64,000 bases of DNA, taken from the NCBI RefSeq assembly GCF_015751785.1, contig NZ_JADOTY010000001.1:3410001-3474000 (forward strand), read 5' to 3'. Shown here in pieces: positions 45,342 through 53,954 of the stretch; position 1 is the stretch's first letter, and each line of letters opens with the position of its first letter. Source of the DNA: Micromonospora vinacea (GTDB lineage Bacteria; Actinomycetota; Actinomycetes; Mycobacteriales; Micromonosporaceae). Both the position numbers and the translations under genes were made by a program. A model generated the notes under the pieces. The model made no database searches. It had not been told where the DNA came from and worked only from the letters and a program-made list of their open reading frames with translations.

Positions 45342-46036
45342 GCCGACGCCCGCTGATCGGGGTCAGCGCGTACGTCGAACCCGCCGACTGGGCCGTCTGG
45401 CGGGGGGTGCGGGCGGTGCTGGTCCCGGAGGCGTACTCGCGGGCGGTGACGGCCGCGGGTGGCCGGGCGGTGGTGCTGCCGCCGGACGACGTGGACGCGG
45501 ACGTGGTGGCCGTCCTCGACGGGTTGCTGTTGGCCGGTGGCGCGGACGTCGGCTCGGTGCGGTACGGCCAGCCGCCCGACCCGCGGACCGAGGACCGGCC
45601 GGACCGGGACGCTGGCGAGCTGGCCCTGTTGGCCGCCGCGCTTGCGGGCCAGGTGCCGGTGCTGGGCGTGTGCCGGGGGATGCAGTTGCTCGCTGTCGCG
45701 TACGGCGGCACCCTGCATCAGCACCTGCCCGACGTGGTCGGTCACGAGGAGCACCGTCCAGCGCCCGGCGTGTACGGGGCGCACGCGGTGCGGTTCGCGC
45801 CGGGGAGCCTCGCCGCCTCGGTCCTGGCGGGGGTCGAGCAGGTCAACTCGTACCACCACCAGGCGGTCGCCGATCCGGGCCGGCTCACGGTGACCGGTTG
45901 GGCGGGGGACGGCGTGGTCGAGGCGGTCGAGGATCCGGCCCTGCCGTTCGTGCTGGGGGTGCAGTGGCATCCGGAGAACGAGTCGGATCCCCGCCCGATC
46001 ACGGCGCTGGTGCGGGCTGCCGGCAAGCGGGTGTGA
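45338..46036 (+). CDS. Class I glutamine amidotransferase-like gamma-glutamyl hydrolase (PuuD-like)
   Basis: A 232-residue hydrolase. GVCRGMQLLAV contains the catalytic cysteine; the His-Glu pair is in VQWHPENESD. Family members (PuuD) cleave gamma-glutamyl-GABA and similar bonds. ATG at 45338 overlaps the SDR stop in ATGA, so it is tightly coupled. It fits the last step: release of glutamate from the oxidised gamma-glutamyl product. Confidence 0.93.
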   Translation: MSRRPLIGVSAYVEPADWAVWRGVRAVLVPEAYSRAVTAAGGRAVVLPPDDVDADVVAVLDGLLLAGGADVGSVRYGQPPDPRTEDRPDRDAGELALLAAALAGQVPVLGVCRGMQLLAVAYGGTLHQHLPDVVGHEEHRPAPGVYGAHAVRFAPGSLAASVLAGVEQVNSYHHQAVADPGRLTVTGWAGDGVVEAVEDPALPFVLGVQWHPENESDPRPITALVRAAGKRV

Positions 46037-46083
46037 CTGAGATCGCCCCCGCCCGCAGGCGGCACCGGTGGGAGGATCGGCGC

Positions 46084-46635
46084 ATGGGCAAGGTTTATCC
46101 GGAGATCGACGGACGACTGCGTGACTTCATCGTGGCGCAGCCGCTGTTCTTCGTGGCGACCGCCCCGTCCGGTGCCGAGGGGCACATCAACGTGTCGCCG
46201 AAGGGCATGCGTGGCACGTTCGTGATCCTCGACGCGCACCGGGTGGCCTACCTCGACTATCACGGCAGCGGAGCCGAGACCATTGCCCACCTGCGGGACA
46301 ACGGCCGGATCACGCTGATGTTCTGCGCCTTCGACGGCCCGCCGAAGATCGTCCGGTTGCACGGACGGGGGAGCAGCGTCGCGGTCACCGAGGACGCCTT
46401 CGCCGATCGACTCGCCGAGTTTCCCGCGCCTCCGGACGTGCACGCCGTCCGGGCGGTCATCACTGTCGAGGTGGAGCGGGTCAGTGACTCCTGCGGATAT
46501 GCGGTGCCGCTGATGGACTTCCGGGCCGAGCGCGACTTGTTACTCACCTCACACTCCCGCCGCAGCACCGACGACCTTGTCGACTACCGGGCCACCAGGA
46601 ACGCGGCGAGCATCGACGGGCTGCCGGTCTTCTGA
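46084..46635 (+). CDS. Pyridoxamine 5'-phosphate oxidase-like flavoprotein
   Basis: A 183-residue split-barrel protein with ribosome binding site GGAGG before the ATG. It begins KVYPEIDGRLRDFIVAQPLFFVATAP and continues INVSPKGMRGTFVILD, a shape typical of PNPOx-like proteins, which bind FMN or F420. The activity may be a general reductase; not necessarily vitamin B6 synthesis. It is 47 bases after the amidotransferase and possibly co-transcribed. Confidence 0.85.
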   Translation: MGKVYPEIDGRLRDFIVAQPLFFVATAPSGAEGHINVSPKGMRGTFVILDAHRVAYLDYHGSGAETIAHLRDNGRITLMFCAFDGPPKIVRLHGRGSSVAVTEDAFADRLAEFPAPPDVHAVRAVITVEVERVSDSCGYAVPLMDFRAERDLLLTSHSRRSTDDLVDYRATRNAASIDGLPVF

Positions 46636-46741
46636 CTCGTCAGGGCGCTCCGGCCACCGCTGCCCGACGCCGCCGTCCACCCGCACTGTCCGGTGCGCGA
46701 CGGCTCCGGCGTACGTAACCAGCGTCCATCGCTCGTAATGC

Positions 46742-46767
46742 GTTACGTTGCTGGTCCGCTGGGGTAC
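46742..46767 (+). promoter_or_regulatory. Candidate SigB/SigF-type promoter upstream of the hybrid kinase
   Basis: GTTACG (46742-46747) and GGGTAC (46762-46767) are 14 bases apart, matching the GNTT-N14-16-GGGTAY pattern of SigB/SigF-type promoters. GTTACG is also the second arm of an inverted repeat with CGTAAC at 46714-46719. It lies about 60 bases before the kinase start. Confidence 0.45.
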
Positions 46768-46828
46768 AAGTCGGAGCACGGCGGGTGAAGATCAACGGTC
46801 GAGGGGTACGGCCGGAGCGGGAGGCTGC

Positions 46829-49800
46829 ATGAGCTCGGCCCAGGGGGGCGCGGACATCGGGCATGCCGCCCTGTCCAGCCGGGAGACCCCGCCGATGCTG
46901 GCGGCCGCGTTCGCGGCCGGCGGCGAGATGGGCGAGCGGCTGGCCACCTTCGACTGGTCCTCCGGCCCGCTCGGTGAGCCCGGCCAGTGGCCCCCGGCGT
47001 TGACAAACGCGGTCGGGATGATGCTCGCCTCCAGCGCGCCGATCGTCATGTTCTGGGGCGACGAGCAGTTGGCCTTCTACAACGACGCCTACCGGCCGAC
47101 CATCGGTGGCAAACACCCGGACGTGATCGGCCAACCGGCCCGCTTCTGGTGGGCGGAGACCTGGGCGGTGCTCGGCCCGCTGCTCGACGACGTCCGGAGC
47201 ACCGGCCGCTCCTACCGGGGCGAGGACCATCCCTTTATGCTGGACCGTTACGGCTTCGTCGAGCAGACCTACTTCAACGTCTCGTACGACCCGATCCGAG
47301 GTGACGACGGCTCGGTCAGTGGCGTCTACTGCATCGTCAGCGAGACCACAGGGCGGGTGCTCGGCGAGCGCCGGCTACGGGCGCTATCCGAGTTGGGTGC
47401 CGAGCTGAGCGACATCGGCAGCGCCGGGGAACTGGGCCGGACCGCCGCCGGGGTGCTCGGCCGGCACCGGGCGGACGTGCCGTTCGCCCTGATCTATCTG
47501 GCTGACGACAGCGGCCAGCTCACCCTGGCCGGTCACACCGGCACCACCCCGCCCGTCACCGACGTCACGTCGCAGCTGCTGGCCCGGTTGACCGCCGATG
47601 GCACGCCCGCCACGGTCGAGGTGGCCGCTCTGCTCGACGCGCTGCCGGTCGACGCCGCCGACCAGGCCCTCGTGCTGCCGCTCGCGGCGACCAACCAGAC
47701 GGTTGGCGCGCTGGTCGTCGGCGTGGCCCGTCAGCTGCCGCTCAGCCACGACTACCGCGACTTCCTCGGCCTGGTCGCCGCCCAGATCTCCCGGGCGGTC
47801 GGCGCTCAGCGGGCGTACGAGCAGGAACGGGCCCGTGCCGCAGAACTGGCCGCGCTGGACCGGGCGAAGACCAACTTCTTCGCCAACGTCAGCCACGAGT
47901 TCCGCACTCCACTGACCCTGGTGCTCGGCCCGCTGGAGGACATGCTGGCCGATCCGGAGCTGCCCGCCACCGAAACCGACCGGCTCACCATGATGCACCG
48001 CAACGCACTGCGCCTGCTCAAGCTGGTCAACACCGTGCTGGACTTCTCCCGGCTGGAGTCCGGTCGGCTCGCCGCCCGCTACCAGCCCACCGACCTCGCC
48101 GGCTACACCGCCCGACTGGCCAGCACCTTCCGCTCGGCCACCGAACGGGCCGGGTTGCGACTGGTGGTGGACTGTCCGCCGCTGCCGACGCCGGGTTTCG
48201 TCGACCGGGACATGTGGGAGAAGATCGTCCTCAACCTGGTGTCGAACGCAGTCAAGTTCACCTTCGACGGCGAGATCCGGGTGCGGATCCGGGCCGTGGA
48301 GGGCGCGGCCCGGCTGGAGGTGACGGACACCGGCGTCGGCATCGTGCCGGACGAGCTGCCGCACGTCTTCGAACGGTTCCACCGGGTGCCCGGGGTGCGC
48401 GCGCGCACCCACGAGGGCACCGGCATCGGCCTCGCGCTGGTCCGGGAACTGGTCGAGATGCACGGCGGTGAGGTCGGGTTGACCAGCCAGGTCGACGAGG
48501 GCAGCACCTTCACGGTCACCATTCCGTTCGGCTCGGCGCACCTGCCGGCGGACCGGGTGGCGGCGTTCGACCCGCTGCCCGTGGGTGAACCGGAGCAGGC
48601 CCGGCTCTTCGTGGCGGAGACCGCGCTCTGGGCCGGTGTCGCGCCGACGCCCGAGTTCGACGGTCAGCCGGCGAAGACCAGTTCGGCGGGCCGGATCCTG
48701 GTCGTCGACGACAACGCCGACCTACAGGAGCACGTCAGCCGGCTACTCTCCCCGACCTGGGACGTGGTCACCGCGAACGACGGGCTCGATGCCCTGCCGC
48801 TGGCCCGCGAGGGCGGCTTCGACCTGGTGCTCACCGACGTGATGATGCCCCGGCTGGACGGGTTCGGGCTGGTGAGCGCGCTGCGCGCGGACCCGCGTAC
48901 CCGGCATGTGCCGATCGTGCTGCTCTCCGCCCGCGCCGGCTCCGCGGAGGCCGTCGCCGGTCTCGCCGTCGGCGCCGACGACTACCTCACCAAGCCGTTC
49001 TCCGCGCAGGAGCTGATCGCCCGGGTACGGGCAAACGTGGAACTGGGCCAGCTGCGCGGGCAGATCATCCGCCGTCTCCGCGCGCTCGCCGACGCGGCGG
49101 TGGCGGTGAACACCGCCCGATCCACCGCCGACGTGCTCCAGGTCGCCGCCCGGCACGCGTTGAGCCTCGCCGAGGCGGCTCGGGTGGTGGTCACCGCGGC
49201 CGAGGCGCGCTTCGAGGCGGACGGCGGTGGCACCACCGCCGCCGACCCGTCCTTCGTGGCCGAGCTGACTGGCACCACCGGCAAGCAGCTCGGTGAGCTG
49301 CAGGTCTGGCGGGCGGATGGCGACGAGGCGCAGGCCGACGACGCCGCGCTGACCCAGCTGGCCCGGCTCGTCGGGGTGCGACTGGAGAACGCGCAGCTCT
49401 ACGAAGCCGAACACCGCATCGCCACCACCCTGCAACACAGCCTGCTGCCCCGGTCGTTGCCCCAACTGCCCGGCGCGGTGGTGGCCAGCCGCTACCTGCC
49501 CGGCAGCGCCGACGTCGAGGTCGGCGGCGACTGGTACGACGCGATCGCGCTGAACGGCGACGAGCTGGTGCTGGTCATCGGCGACGTGGTCGGCAAGGGC
49601 GTCCGGGCCGCCGCGGCGATGGGGCAACTGCGCAACGCGCTGCGGGCGTACGTGCTGGAGGGTTTCGATCCGGGTGAGTCGCTGACCCGGCTCAACCGGC
49701 TGGTCGGCTCCACCGAGGGCCGCTCCTTCGCGACAGTGGTCTGCCTGCTGTTCAACCCCCGCACCGGTCGGCTGCGGTACGCGAGCGCCGGTCACCCGTC

Positions 49801-50488
49801 CCCACTGTTGATCACCGGAGGCGACGTGGCGTTCCTGCACGACCGAGCGCTCGGTCCACCGGTCGGCGCCCTCCCCGGCGCGACCTACGAGTCGGTCGAG
49901 GGCGAGTTGCCGGCCGGCACCCGACTGCTGCTCTACACCGACGGGCTGATCGAGGACCGCCAGCTCGGCATCGACGCCTCCCTGGCCCAGCTCCGCATCG
50001 ACGCGGCCGTCCCGAGTGAGCACGTGGTGGACCTGATCGACGCGGTCGTCGAGCGGGTCACCGGACGGCCGCGCCGCGACGACGTGGCGGTCCTCGCCCT
50101 GGAGGCGGCGGAGCTGAACCGCTTCGCGCTGCGGCTACCGGCGGACCCGACCCGGCTCAGCGTGCTGCGGAAGCGGCTGGAGGATTTCCTTGTCGCGCAC
50201 TCCGTCGGCGAGACCGACCTGTTCGACCTGACCGTCGCCGTCTCCGAGGCTGCCGCCAACGCCATCGAGCACCCGATCCACCCCGCCGAGGCCATGATCA
50301 GTGTGGAGGTGGCCATCGAGGATCGGACGGTGACGGCCACTGTGCGTGACAGCGGGCAGTGGCGGGAGTCGACCGGCGCCGGCTTCCGGGGCCGCGGCCT
50401 GGCCCTGATCAAGGCGCTGGGCGAGCTGTCGGTACGGCGTACCGATGAGGGCACCGAGGTGACGCTGCGCCGGCAGCTGCAGGACTGA
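46829..50488 (+). CDS. Giant hybrid histidine kinase with receiver, PP2C phosphatase and anti-sigma-type kinase domains
   Basis: A 1219-residue protein with GGGAGG before its ATG. Domains in order: a PAS-like sensor (about 30-190), GAF (about 195-345), HisKA (NVSHEFRTPLTLVLG, about 355), HATPase (about 400-575), receiver with phosphoacceptor Asp near residue 670 (LVLTDVMMP), a GAF-like region (about 750-860), a SpoIIE-type PP2C domain (VEVGGDWYDAI ... VIGDVVGKG, about 875-1090) and a second ATPase (RsbW-like, about 1095-1219). PP2C and anti-sigma kinase in one chain suggest control of a SigB-like partner switch, with the adjacent STAS protein as a target. The substrates are inferred. Confidence 0.92.
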   Translation: MSSAQGGADIGHAALSSRETPPMLAAAFAAGGEMGERLATFDWSSGPLGEPGQWPPALTNAVGMMLASSAPIVMFWGDEQLAFYNDAYRPTIGGKHPDVIGQPARFWWAETWAVLGPLLDDVRSTGRSYRGEDHPFMLDRYGFVEQTYFNVSYDPIRGDDGSVSGVYCIVSETTGRVLGERRLRALSELGAELSDIGSAGELGRTAAGVLGRHRADVPFALIYLADDSGQLTLAGHTGTTPPVTDVTSQLLARLTADGTPATVEVAALLDALPVDAADQALVLPLAATNQTVGALVVGVARQLPLSHDYRDFLGLVAAQISRAVGAQRAYEQERARAAELAALDRAKTNFFANVSHEFRTPLTLVLGPLEDMLADPELPATETDRLTMMHRNALRLLKLVNTVLDFSRLESGRLAARYQPTDLAGYTARLASTFRSATERAGLRLVVDCPPLPTPGFVDRDMWEKIVLNLVSNAVKFTFDGEIRVRIRAVEGAARLEVTDTGVGIVPDELPHVFERFHRVPGVRARTHEGTGIGLALVRELVEMHGGEVGLTSQVDEGSTFTVTIPFGSAHLPADRVAAFDPLPVGEPEQARLFVAETALWAGVAPTPEFDGQPAKTSSAGRILVVDDNADLQEHVSRLLSPTWDVVTANDGLDALPLAREGGFDLVLTDVMMPRLDGFGLVSALRADPRTRHVPIVLLSARAGSAEAVAGLAVGADDYLTKPFSAQELIARVRANVELGQLRGQIIRRLRALADAAVAVNTARSTADVLQVAARHALSLAEAARVVVTAAEARFEADGGGTTAADPSFVAELTGTTGKQLGELQVWRADGDEAQADDAALTQLARLVGVRLENAQLYEAEHRIATTLQHSLLPRSLPQLPGAVVASRYLPGSADVEVGGDWYDAIALNGDELVLVIGDVVGKGVRAAAAMGQLRNALRAYVLEGFDPGESLTRLNRLVGSTEGRSFATVVCLLFNPRTGRLRYASAGHPSPLLITGGDVAFLHDRALGPPVGALPGATYESVEGELPAGTRLLLYTDGLIEDRQLGIDASLAQLRIDAAVPSEHVVDLIDAVVERVTGRPRRDDVAVLALEAAELNRFALRLPADPTRLSVLRKRLEDFLVAHSVGETDLFDLTVAVSEAAANAIEHPIHPAEAMISVEVAIEDRTVTATVRDSGQWRESTGAGFRGRGLALIKALGELSVRRTDEGTEVTLRRQLQD

Positions 50489-50565
50489 CCGCGCGCCCGG
50501 CGGCGCGGGCCTTCGGGCCTGGCCTGGGCTCTGCCCGGCCGGTCGAGGAGTGTGCGACGCCGGCC

Positions 50566-50880
50566 CTAGGCCGGGTCCAGCCAACTCTGCTCGCCGAGGC
50601 CGGAGATCTCCAGCACCCGACGGACCTGCCGGGACGGACGGACGGTGAGCATGCCCGGGAACTGCTGGGCGAGCCGGACCACTGCGTGGATGGCGGCCGA
50701 GTCGAAGAAGGTGACAGCGCTCAGGTCGAGAGTGATCTTCCCGGCGGGCTCGCGCAGCGCCGTCTGGAGCATCGTGTCCGCGGTCGCCATGTCGACTTCG
50801 CCGGCCACCACGACATGGAGGTGGTCACCGTCGATCTCGGCGCTGGCGGAGAAGACGGGCGGTGCTCCCCCTTGATCCAC
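50566..50880 (-). CDS. STAS-domain anti-anti-sigma factor
   Basis: A 104-residue STAS protein converging on the hybrid kinase. SAVTFFDSAAIHAVVRLAQ holds the serine usually phosphorylated by RsbW-type kinases; GEVDMATADTML and SGLGEQSWLDP match the fold. PP2C removes that phosphate, freeing the STAS protein to bind an anti-sigma factor. No classical ribosome binding site is seen at the GTG; the start could be different. The neighbour is probably its phosphatase, by context. Confidence 0.82.
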   Translation of the reverse strand: MDQGGAPPVFSASAEIDGDHLHVVVAGEVDMATADTMLQTALREPAGKITLDLSAVTFFDSAAIHAVVRLAQQFPGMLTVRPSRQVRRVLEISGLGEQSWLDPA

Positions 50881-50975
50881 GCAGACACCATGGCACAGCC
50901 ACCCTGCCAGGGCAACAACCTCCACCGGGCGGCCGTGGCGCGGGTCACCAGCGGTCCCGGCGATAGGCTTGTGGC

Positions 50976-51833
50976 ATGACCGTCCGTCCGCCGCTGACAC
51001 CAGGCACGCTCTCCCCGATGCGACCGGTGCCATCCCAGATCGCCCGACCGGAGTACGTGGGCAAGAAGCGCCCGCAGGAGTGGCGTGGCTCGCACGTGCA
51101 GACGCCGGAGACCATCGAGAAGATGCGGATCGCCAGCCGGCTCGCCGCCCAGGCGACCCAGCTCGCCGGTGAGCACTGCAAGCCGGGCGTGACCACCGAC
51201 GAGATCGACAAGGTGGTGCACGAGTTCCTCTGCGACCACGGCGCGTACCCGTCGACGCTTGGTTACAAGGGCTTCCCAAAGTCCTGCTGCACCAGCCTCA
51301 ACGAGGTCATCTGCCACGGCATCCCGGACTCCACCGTCCTGGAGGACGGCGACATCATCAACGTCGACGTGACCGCGTACATCGGTGGGGTGCACGGTGA
51401 CACCGACGCCACCTTCTGCGTCGGCGAGGTCAGCGACGAGGCCCGGCTGCTTGTCGAACGGACCCACGAGGCGATGATGCGCGGCATCCGCGCCGTCGCC
51501 CCGGGCCGGCAGATCAACGTGGTGGGCCGGGTCATCGAGTCGTACGCCAAGCGGTTCGGCTACGGCGTGGTCCGCGACTTCACCGGCCACGGCATCGGCG
51601 AGGCCTTCCACAGCGGCCTCTACGTGCCGCACTACGACAGCCCGCGCCCCACTGACATCATGGAGCCGGGCATGACGTTCACCATCGAGCCGATGATCAC
51701 CCTCGGCACCTACCAGTACGACATGTGGGACGACGGGTGGACAGTGGTCACCAAGGACCGGAAGTGGACGGCGCAGTTCGAGCACACCATCGTGGTGACC
51801 GACGACGGCCACGAGATCCTGACCCTGCCGTGA
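50976..51833 (+). CDS. map: Type I methionine aminopeptidase
   Basis: A 285-residue metalloprotease that removes N-terminal methionine from new proteins. The metal ligands are in [37 protein letters not shown] and QFEHTIVV. The N-terminal extension with [20 protein letters not shown] is a proline-rich MetAP1c-type feature. TAGGCT at 50964-50969, six bases before the ATG, suggests a leaderless transcript. It overlaps the VIT gene by four bases. It belongs to the conserved cluster mapB of actinobacteria. Confidence 0.96.
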   Translation: MTVRPPLTPGTLSPMRPVPSQIARPEYVGKKRPQEWRGSHVQTPETIEKMRIASRLAAQATQLAGEHCKPGVTTDEIDKVVHEFLCDHGAYPSTLGYKGFPKSCCTSLNEVICHGIPDSTVLEDGDIINVDVTAYIGGVHGDTDATFCVGEVSDEARLLVERTHEAMMRGIRAVAPGRQINVVGRVIESYAKRFGYGVVRDFTGHGIGEAFHSGLYVPHYDSPRPTDIMEPGMTFTIEPMITLGTYQYDMWDDGWTVVTKDRKWTAQFEHTIVVTDDGHEILTLP

Positions 51834-52543
51834 CCGACACCCCAGCGGCACTGCGCGAGGCACACCACGCGGACGTCTCCGGCGGCTGGCTACGGCCGGC
51901 CGTCTTCGGCGCGATGGACGGCCTGGTCACCAACATCGCCCTGATCGCAGGCGTCGGCGGTGGCGGGGTGTCGCCGCGCAGCATCGTGCTCACCGGCAGC
52001 GCCGGCCTGGTGGCCGGGGCCATCTCGATGGGGCTCGGCGAGTACACCAGCGTGCGCTCCGCCAACGAGCAGGTCGCCGCCGAGGTGGCCAAGGAGCGAC
52101 GGGAACTGGAACGGCACCCCGAGGCGGAGGCCCGGGAGTTGGCCGACGCGTGGGTGGCCCGGGGCCTGCCCCGGGACCTCGCCACCCAGGTCGCCGAGGC
52201 GGTGCGGCGCGACCCGGAGGAGGCGCTGCGGGTGCACGTCCGGGAGGAGTTGGGCGTCGACCCCGACGACCAGCCCAGCCCGTGGGCCGCAGCGATCTCG
52301 TCGTTCCTGTTCTTCTCCGTCGGCGCGCTGGTCCCGCTGTTGCCGTACCTGCTGGGCGCCACCGAACTGTGGCTGGCGCTCGCCGTCGGCGGGCTCGGGC
52401 TGTTCGCCGCCGGTGCCGTGGTGGCCCGGTTCACCCGCCGTCCCTGGTGGACCAGTGGGATGCGTCAGCTGCTGCTGGGCGCCGCGGCGGCCGGTGCCAC
52501 CTACCTGATCGGCTCGCTGATCGGCGTACCGGGCGGGCTGTGA
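51830..52543 (+). CDS. VIT/CCC1-family iron or manganese transporter
   Basis: A 237-residue protein whose two N-terminal helices begin [24 protein letters not shown], the VIT1 signature, with a middle acidic loop rich in Glu and Arg ([20 protein letters not shown]) followed by three helices at the C-terminus. These proteins move Fe2+ or Mn2+ out of the cytoplasm. The GTG start overlaps the map stop (GTGA). Confidence 0.9.
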   Translation: MTDTPAALREAHHADVSGGWLRPAVFGAMDGLVTNIALIAGVGGGGVSPRSIVLTGSAGLVAGAISMGLGEYTSVRSANEQVAAEVAKERRELERHPEAEARELADAWVARGLPRDLATQVAEAVRRDPEEALRVHVREELGVDPDDQPSPWAAAISSFLFFSVGALVPLLPYLLGATELWLALAVGGLGLFAAGAVVARFTRRPWWTSGMRQLLLGAAAAGATYLIGSLIGVPGGL

Positions 52544-52549
52544 CGCGGC

Positions 52550-53287
52550 TCAGGCGCTGAGCAGTTCGTCCACAGTGCCGTCGACCGCACGACCACGGGC
52601 CGCCAACTCCTCGGCCTGCCGGGCCAGCACCACACCCACCTCGGTCATGTCCGCCCCGGCCAACCCGGTGCGCCGCACCGCGTCCCCCGGGTCACGGAAG
52701 TAGGTGCGACTCAGCAGGCCGGTCACAGTGGCCGCAGCCAGCCGGGCCTCACCGAGCATCAGCAGAGCCTGATCGGTCTCGTACCACTCGGCGAGCCGGG
52801 CCGCCCGGGAGTGCGCCGCGCTGCCCCGGTACCACGCCTGCCGGGCCGCGGTGCTGAACTCCGCCGGCCGGGCCCGGGCCAGCCGGCCCAGATGCTCGTC
52901 GCGCAACGTCCGCAACCAGCCCGTCGGATCGTGCAGCGGCTGTGTGGTGACGTACCTGTCGGCGGTCAACGGCCAGAGCGGGGAGAGCACCCGGGCCTGG
53001 GCCAGGTAGTCCTCGGCGGCGGCCACGGTCAGATCGACGAGCACCCCGTCCACCCGCCGGGTCGCCGGCGGCGGCCCGGTCCCGGGCCGATAGGTGACCA
53101 CCAGCATTCCCGCCTCGCGGTCCCCGCCGCCGTCGTCGTCACCGTGCGCCAGGGGCCCGTGCACCGCGATCGCGAGCGCATCGGCCGGGAACCGCCGCCG
53201 GACCGCCTCGGCCACCCGCTCGGCGACCGTCCACCGTCGATCGTCGAGGCCCCGGTCGACACCGGCCGGCTCACTCCTCGCGCTCAC
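52550..53287 (-). CDS. Nucleotidyltransferase-fold protein, putative
   Basis: A 245-residue protein. VHGPLAHGDDDGGGDREAG resembles the G-G/S-x(9)-D-x-D motif of the minimal nucleotidyltransferase fold, though altered; the C-terminal half is helical. No partner HEPN gene lies nearby and the catalytic acids are uncertain, so activity is doubtful. The N-terminal codons (MSARSEP) are part of a 28-bp repeat, so translation may in fact start further inside. It converges on the VIT gene. Confidence 0.55.
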   Translation of the reverse strand: MSARSEPAGVDRGLDDRRWTVAERVAEAVRRRFPADALAIAVHGPLAHGDDDGGGDREAGMLVVTYRPGTGPPPATRRVDGVLVDLTVAAAEDYLAQARVLSPLWPLTADRYVTTQPLHDPTGWLRTLRDEHLGRLARARPAEFSTAARQAWYRGSAAHSRAARLAEWYETDQALLMLGEARLAAATVTGLLSRTYFRDPGDAVRRTGLAGADMTEVGVVLARQAEELAARGRAVDGTVDELLSA

Positions 53288-53352
53288 GGGACCGCCTTTG
53301 TTCGCGGCTGCGGGGCTCGCAACCCCGGCTCACTCCTCGCGCTCACGGGACC
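53266..53352 (-). repeat. 28-bp direct repeat encoding MSARSEP-type start
   Basis: CCGGCTCACTCCTCGCGCTC plus CACGGGACC occurs at 53266-53293 and 53325-53352 (59-base offset). On the minus strand it contains GTGAGCGCGAGGAGTGAGCC. One copy supplies the annotated start of the nucleotidyltransferase-like gene. Confidence 0.75.
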
Positions 53353-53379
53353 ACCTCGCCTTGGCTACCGAGCGTCAGC

Positions 53380-53880
53380 CTAGCCAGCCGACGGCGGAGC
53401 TTCGGGCGCGCCGCGCCCGGTCGGGGCCAGCCGGAAGATGTGGATCTCCCGGCCACCGGCCCGCTGCACGTACGTGTGGTACGCGGGCCAGGCGGTGACC
53501 AGCAGCTGCCACAACCGGTCCCGTTCGGCGCCGGAGGCCCGCTCGGCCCGCACCGCGACCCGCTGGCCCTTCACGTCCACCTCGGCGGTGGGCTCGGCGA
53601 GCAGGTTCATCGCCCAGGCGGGGTGGTGGGTCTGCCCCCAGTTGGAGCCGATCACCACGTACGCGTCGCCGTCGGGCACGTAGAGCAGCGGATTGCTGCG
53701 GGGCTTGCCGGAGCGGCGGCCCGTTGTGGTGATCAGCAGGGAGGGGAGCAGGCCGAGCGCGACCACCCGGCCCCGGGTGAGTCGACCAACCATCCGATCG
53801 GCCGGAACCAGCAGGCGCGCGGTGGCGCCGAACCAGCGATGATGACCGACTCGACGGACGACATTCCTGAGCACTGACAC
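53380..53880 (-). CDS. Deazaflavin (F420)-dependent nitroreductase-family oxidoreductase
   Basis: A 166-residue split beta-barrel. GRVVALGLLPSLLITTTGRRSGKPRSNPLLYV and NWGQTHHPAWAMNLLAEP match the Ddn/FDOR-A family that uses F420H2 in Mycobacterium. It probably reduces an unsaturated or nitro substrate. GTG at 53880 is chosen; GTG at 53874 is also possible, and neither has a clear ribosome binding site. It precedes the FtsX-type operon on the same strand with a 74-base gap. Confidence 0.85.
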   Translation of the reverse strand: MSVLRNVVRRVGHHRWFGATARLLVPADRMVGRLTRGRVVALGLLPSLLITTTGRRSGKPRSNPLLYVPDGDAYVVIGSNWGQTHHPAWAMNLLAEPTAEVDVKGQRVAVRAERASGAERDRLWQLLVTAWPAYHTYVQRAGGREIHIFRLAPTGRGAPEAPPSAG

Positions 53881-53954
53881 GCGGATCAGTCTGCCGGCTG
53901 CCCAGCCTCGGCGGCACCCCCGCGCGGTCCCCTTTCGATCGTCCGGCGGATCGG

